Below, one piece after another: positions 5,524-7,221 of a DNA stretch of 7,221 nt. The DNA is taken from NCBI GenBank assembly GCA_012269805.1, contig JAAXJP010000290.1:1-7221 (forward strand), given 5' to 3'. A program made the position numbers and the translations under genes. The DNA is from Rubrivirga sp. (lineage in GTDB: Bacteria > Bacteroidota > Rhodothermia > Rhodothermales > Rubricoccaceae). The notes below the pieces were generated by a model. That model did no database searches. It saw nothing but the letters and a program-made list of their open reading frames with translations, and was not told the origin of the DNA. The stretch's first letter is position 1. The number at the start of each line of letters is the position of its first letter.

Positions 5524-6681
5524 TTACGCGGCGGCGCGGCGGCGGACGGTGTGGACGGCCTCGGCGACGCGCCCGACGGCCGCGTCCACCTCGGCCTCGG
5601 TCGTCGGGCGGCCCAGGCTGAAGCGGACCGACGCGCGGGCCTGCTCCTCCGTCAGCCCCATCGCGCGGAGGACGTGGCTCGGCTCGTCGGTGTGGGCGTG
5701 GCAGGCCGAGCCGTTCGACGCGGCGACCCCGTGCATCACCGGGAGGAGCTGCGCGGCGCGGGCACCCTCGAAGCGGAGGCTCGTCGTGTTCGGCAGGCGC
5801 GGCGCGCCGGCGGCGTTGACGACGGTACCGGGGACGGCGTCGCAGACGGCCGTTTCGAACCGGTCACGAAGCGCCTCCAGCCGCTCGGCCTCGGCGTCCT
5901 GCTCCCGGCGGGCGAGGTGGGCGGCCATCCCCAGCCCGACGATCCCAGGCACGTTGAGCGTGCCGCCGCGGAGCCCGCCCTCCTGGCCGCCGCCGGTCAC
6001 CTGCGGGCGGAGCTTTACGCGCGGTCCCCGCTGGCGGACGTACAGCGCGCCGACGCCCTTCGGCCCGTACAGCTTGTGTCCCGAGAGCGCGAGGAGGTCC
6101 ACACCGTCGTGGTTGACCGAGACCGGGAGTTTGCCGACGGCCTGCGTGGCGTCGGACATCATGACGGCGCCGGCCGCGTGGGCCCGCTCGGCGATCTCCG
6201 CGATCGGCTGGATCACGCCGGTCTCGTTGTTGGCCCACATCACGCTCACCAGGAACGTCTCGTCGTTGAGCGCGGCCTCGAGCGCGTCGAGGTCGACGAG
6301 GCCGGTGGCGTCGACCGGGAGGTAGGTCGTCTCGAACCCCTCGCGCTCCATAGCCTCGCACGTCGCCAGCACGGCGCGGTGCTCGGTCTGGACGGTCACG
6401 ATCCGGTGCCGCCGGCCGCCGTAGACGTCGCCGGCCCCGCGGATGGCGAGCGAGATCGACTCGGTCGCCCCGCTCGTGAAGAACATCGTCCGCGGCGTGG
6501 CGCCGATGAGCTTGGCGGTCCGCTCGCGGGCCTGCTTGACGGCCTCGTCCGCCGCCCAGCCGAAGGCGTGCTCGCTGGAAGCGTTTCCGAAGTGCTCGCC
6601 GAAGAACGGGAGCATCGCGTCGAGCACGCGGGGGTCGACGGGCGTCGTCGCGTTGTAGTCGAGGTAGATGGGCGTGGCCAT
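5524..6681 (-). CDS. Cysteine desulfurase, IscS/NifS-type (group I)
   Basis: A 385-residue PLP enzyme that would convert cysteine to alanine and pass on persulfide sulfur for Fe-S clusters or thio-cofactors, in the cytosol. It opens with IYLDYNATTPVDPRVLDAM. SGATES (70-75) and TEHR (His101) are in the cofactor pocket, NNETG is at 151-155, and SDATQAVGK carries Asp177 and Gln180. SGHK places the Schiff-base lysine at Lys203, and GGGQEGGLRGGT follows at 230-241. The persulfide cysteine is Cys327 in SNGSACHAH, followed by EPSHVLRAMG. The GSAC loop places it in group I rather than the SufS group. ATG at 6681 is preferred because the 43 in-frame residues upstream match nothing in the family. It is slightly shorter than Escherichia coli IscS (404). 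No IscU, SufE or IscR gene is visible; the downstream neighbour is DUF2480. It could serve Fe-S, tRNA thiolation or both. Confidence 0.97.
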   Translation of the reverse strand: MATPIYLDYNATTPVDPRVLDAMLPFFGEHFGNASSEHAFGWAADEAVKQARERTAKLIGATPRTMFFTSGATESISLAIRGAGDVYGGRRHRIVTVQTEHRAVLATCEAMEREGFETTYLPVDATGLVDLDALEAALNDETFLVSVMWANNETGVIQPIAEIAERAHAAGAVMMSDATQAVGKLPVSVNHDGVDLLALSGHKLYGPKGVGALYVRQRGPRVKLRPQVTGGGQEGGLRGGTLNVPGIVGLGMAAHLARREQDAEAERLEALRDRFETAVCDAVPGTVVNAAGAPRLPNTTSLRFEGARAAQLLPVMHGVAASNGSACHAHTDEPSHVLRAMGLTEEQARASVRFSLGRPTTEAEVDAAVGRVAEAVHTVRRRAAA

Positions 6682-6855
6682 GCGGTCGGTTCGATGGCCG
6701 ACGCGGCTCGGATCCTGGAGCCCCGCCGGCGACGTATTTCGGGTCCGCTGATGTATACGCTGCGGCTCGGTGGGATGTTGTGGATCTTCGCCGGAGAGGG
6801 CTCCGGGCACCGCCGCGCCGGCCCCTCCATTCCCGCCCTTTCGCCCGCCTCTGCC
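6682..6855. promoter_or_regulatory. Divergent intergenic region between desulfurase and lipoprotein
   Basis: These 174 bp separate two divergent starts and must hold promoters for both directions. The only AT-richer island is about 6733-6758 (CGTATTTCGGG, then GATGTATAC with the GTATAC palindrome at 6753-6758), the best candidate core on either strand. I could not match a clear Bacteroidota-type -33/-7 pair or a sigma-70 pair with correct spacing. No Shine-Dalgarno sequence precedes either start. Confidence 0.4.
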
Positions 6856-7221
6856 ATGGTCCTCGGCCGCGCTCCCCTCCCCATGTTGGGCCTCCTCGCG
6901 CTCTTCGCCGGGTGCAGCGAGACGCCGCCCGTGTCCGCGTGCGTCCCGGCCCTCGACCCCGACTGCGAGACGCCCGGGCCGCCCGACGACGAGGTCGTCG
7001 CGGGCGTCAACCTGACCGAGCTGTTCGCCCCGCCGACGGCCGCCGAGACCGAGGCGGCGTTGGCGACCGGGATCAACGCCACGGACGGCGAGCCGACGGT
7101 GACGGAGCTCACGGCCGCGGCCGACGGGTCGCGGCGGTTCCTCCTCGCCTTCGACTTCGAGGGCGAGCGGGTCGTGACGGCGCTCGCCCGCGTCCCCACC
7201 GGCATCGGCCTGACGACCCGT
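6856..7221 (+). CDS. Lipoprotein, N-terminal part (runs off the right edge)
   Basis: The first 122 residues are visible and the frame is open to the edge. MVLGRAPLPMLGLLALFAGC is a signal peptide with a lipobox (LFAGC), so Cys20 would be lipidated and the protein anchored to a membrane. The ATG at 6856 is preferred over the ATG at 6883 because it keeps Arg5 ahead of the hydrophobic core. The mature N-terminus is Pro/Asp-rich with Cys29 and Cys37, typical of a flexible tether. A folded region begins near residue 47 (VVAGVNLTELFAPP; RRFLLAFDFEGERVVTALARVPTG). The last part is faintly like the strand preceding the oxyanion region of alpha/beta hydrolases, but too little is visible to name a family. 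It is the only plus-strand gene and is transcribed away from the rest. Confidence 0.82.
   Translation, partial: MVLGRAPLPMLGLLALFAGCSETPPVSACVPALDPDCETPGPPDDEVVAGVNLTELFAPPTAAETEAALATGINATDGEPTVTELTAAADGSRRFLLAFDFEGERVVTALARVPTGIGLTTR

Noticed and set aside
6682..6810. 43-residue N-terminal extension of the desulfurase
   Set aside because: The extra residues match nothing in the family and lack a targeting signal; MATPIYLDYNATTP is the standard start.

Overview
The window is very GC-rich, gene-dense bacterial DNA with strong G/C third-position bias. Almost no start has a Shine-Dalgarno sequence. One gene is a DUF2480 protein, a family I know from Bacteroidota and relatives. These traits together suggest a Rhodothermota/Bacteroidota-type bacterium such as a Rubricoccaceae-like marine member. 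That placement is inference; there is no rRNA or other phylogenetic marker here.

Layout. Nine of the ten genes lie on the minus strand and read from right to left. They start from a 174-bp divergent intergenic region (6682-6855) and run off the left edge. In transcription order they are: a group I PLP-dependent cysteine desulfurase (6681-5524); a DUF2480 protein with an internal duplication and a KPAG-rich tail (5451-4837); three exported lipocalin-like proteins (4781-4317, broken by two compensating frameshifts; 4266-3607, two domains; 3553-3146, one domain); a short-chain dehydrogenase/reductase whose GTG start overlaps the previous stop by 4 nt (3149-2376); and three tandem paralogous two-TM membrane proteins (2292-1477, 1474-662, 662 to beyond base 1) packed with a 2-nt gap and a 1-nt overlap. 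To the right, on the plus strand, is the N-terminal part of a lipoprotein (6856 to beyond 7221).

How the genes may work together. The desulfurase and the DUF2480 protein are plausible partners in sulfur mobilisation or Fe-S metabolism, because DUF2480 carries three cysteines and I recall it near Fe-S genes in Bacteroidota. The lipocalin-like trio looks like a local gene-family expansion of secreted beta-barrel proteins, with one member decaying or mis-sequenced. The membrane-protein trio is a second expansion: a shared N-terminal helical module, a shared cytoplasmic or peripheral domain with an REW motif, and a TM hairpin. Its function is unknown. Two adjacent lineage-specific paralog arrays are the most distinctive aspect of the window. 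I saw no RNA genes, CRISPR, insertion sequences or phage genes.
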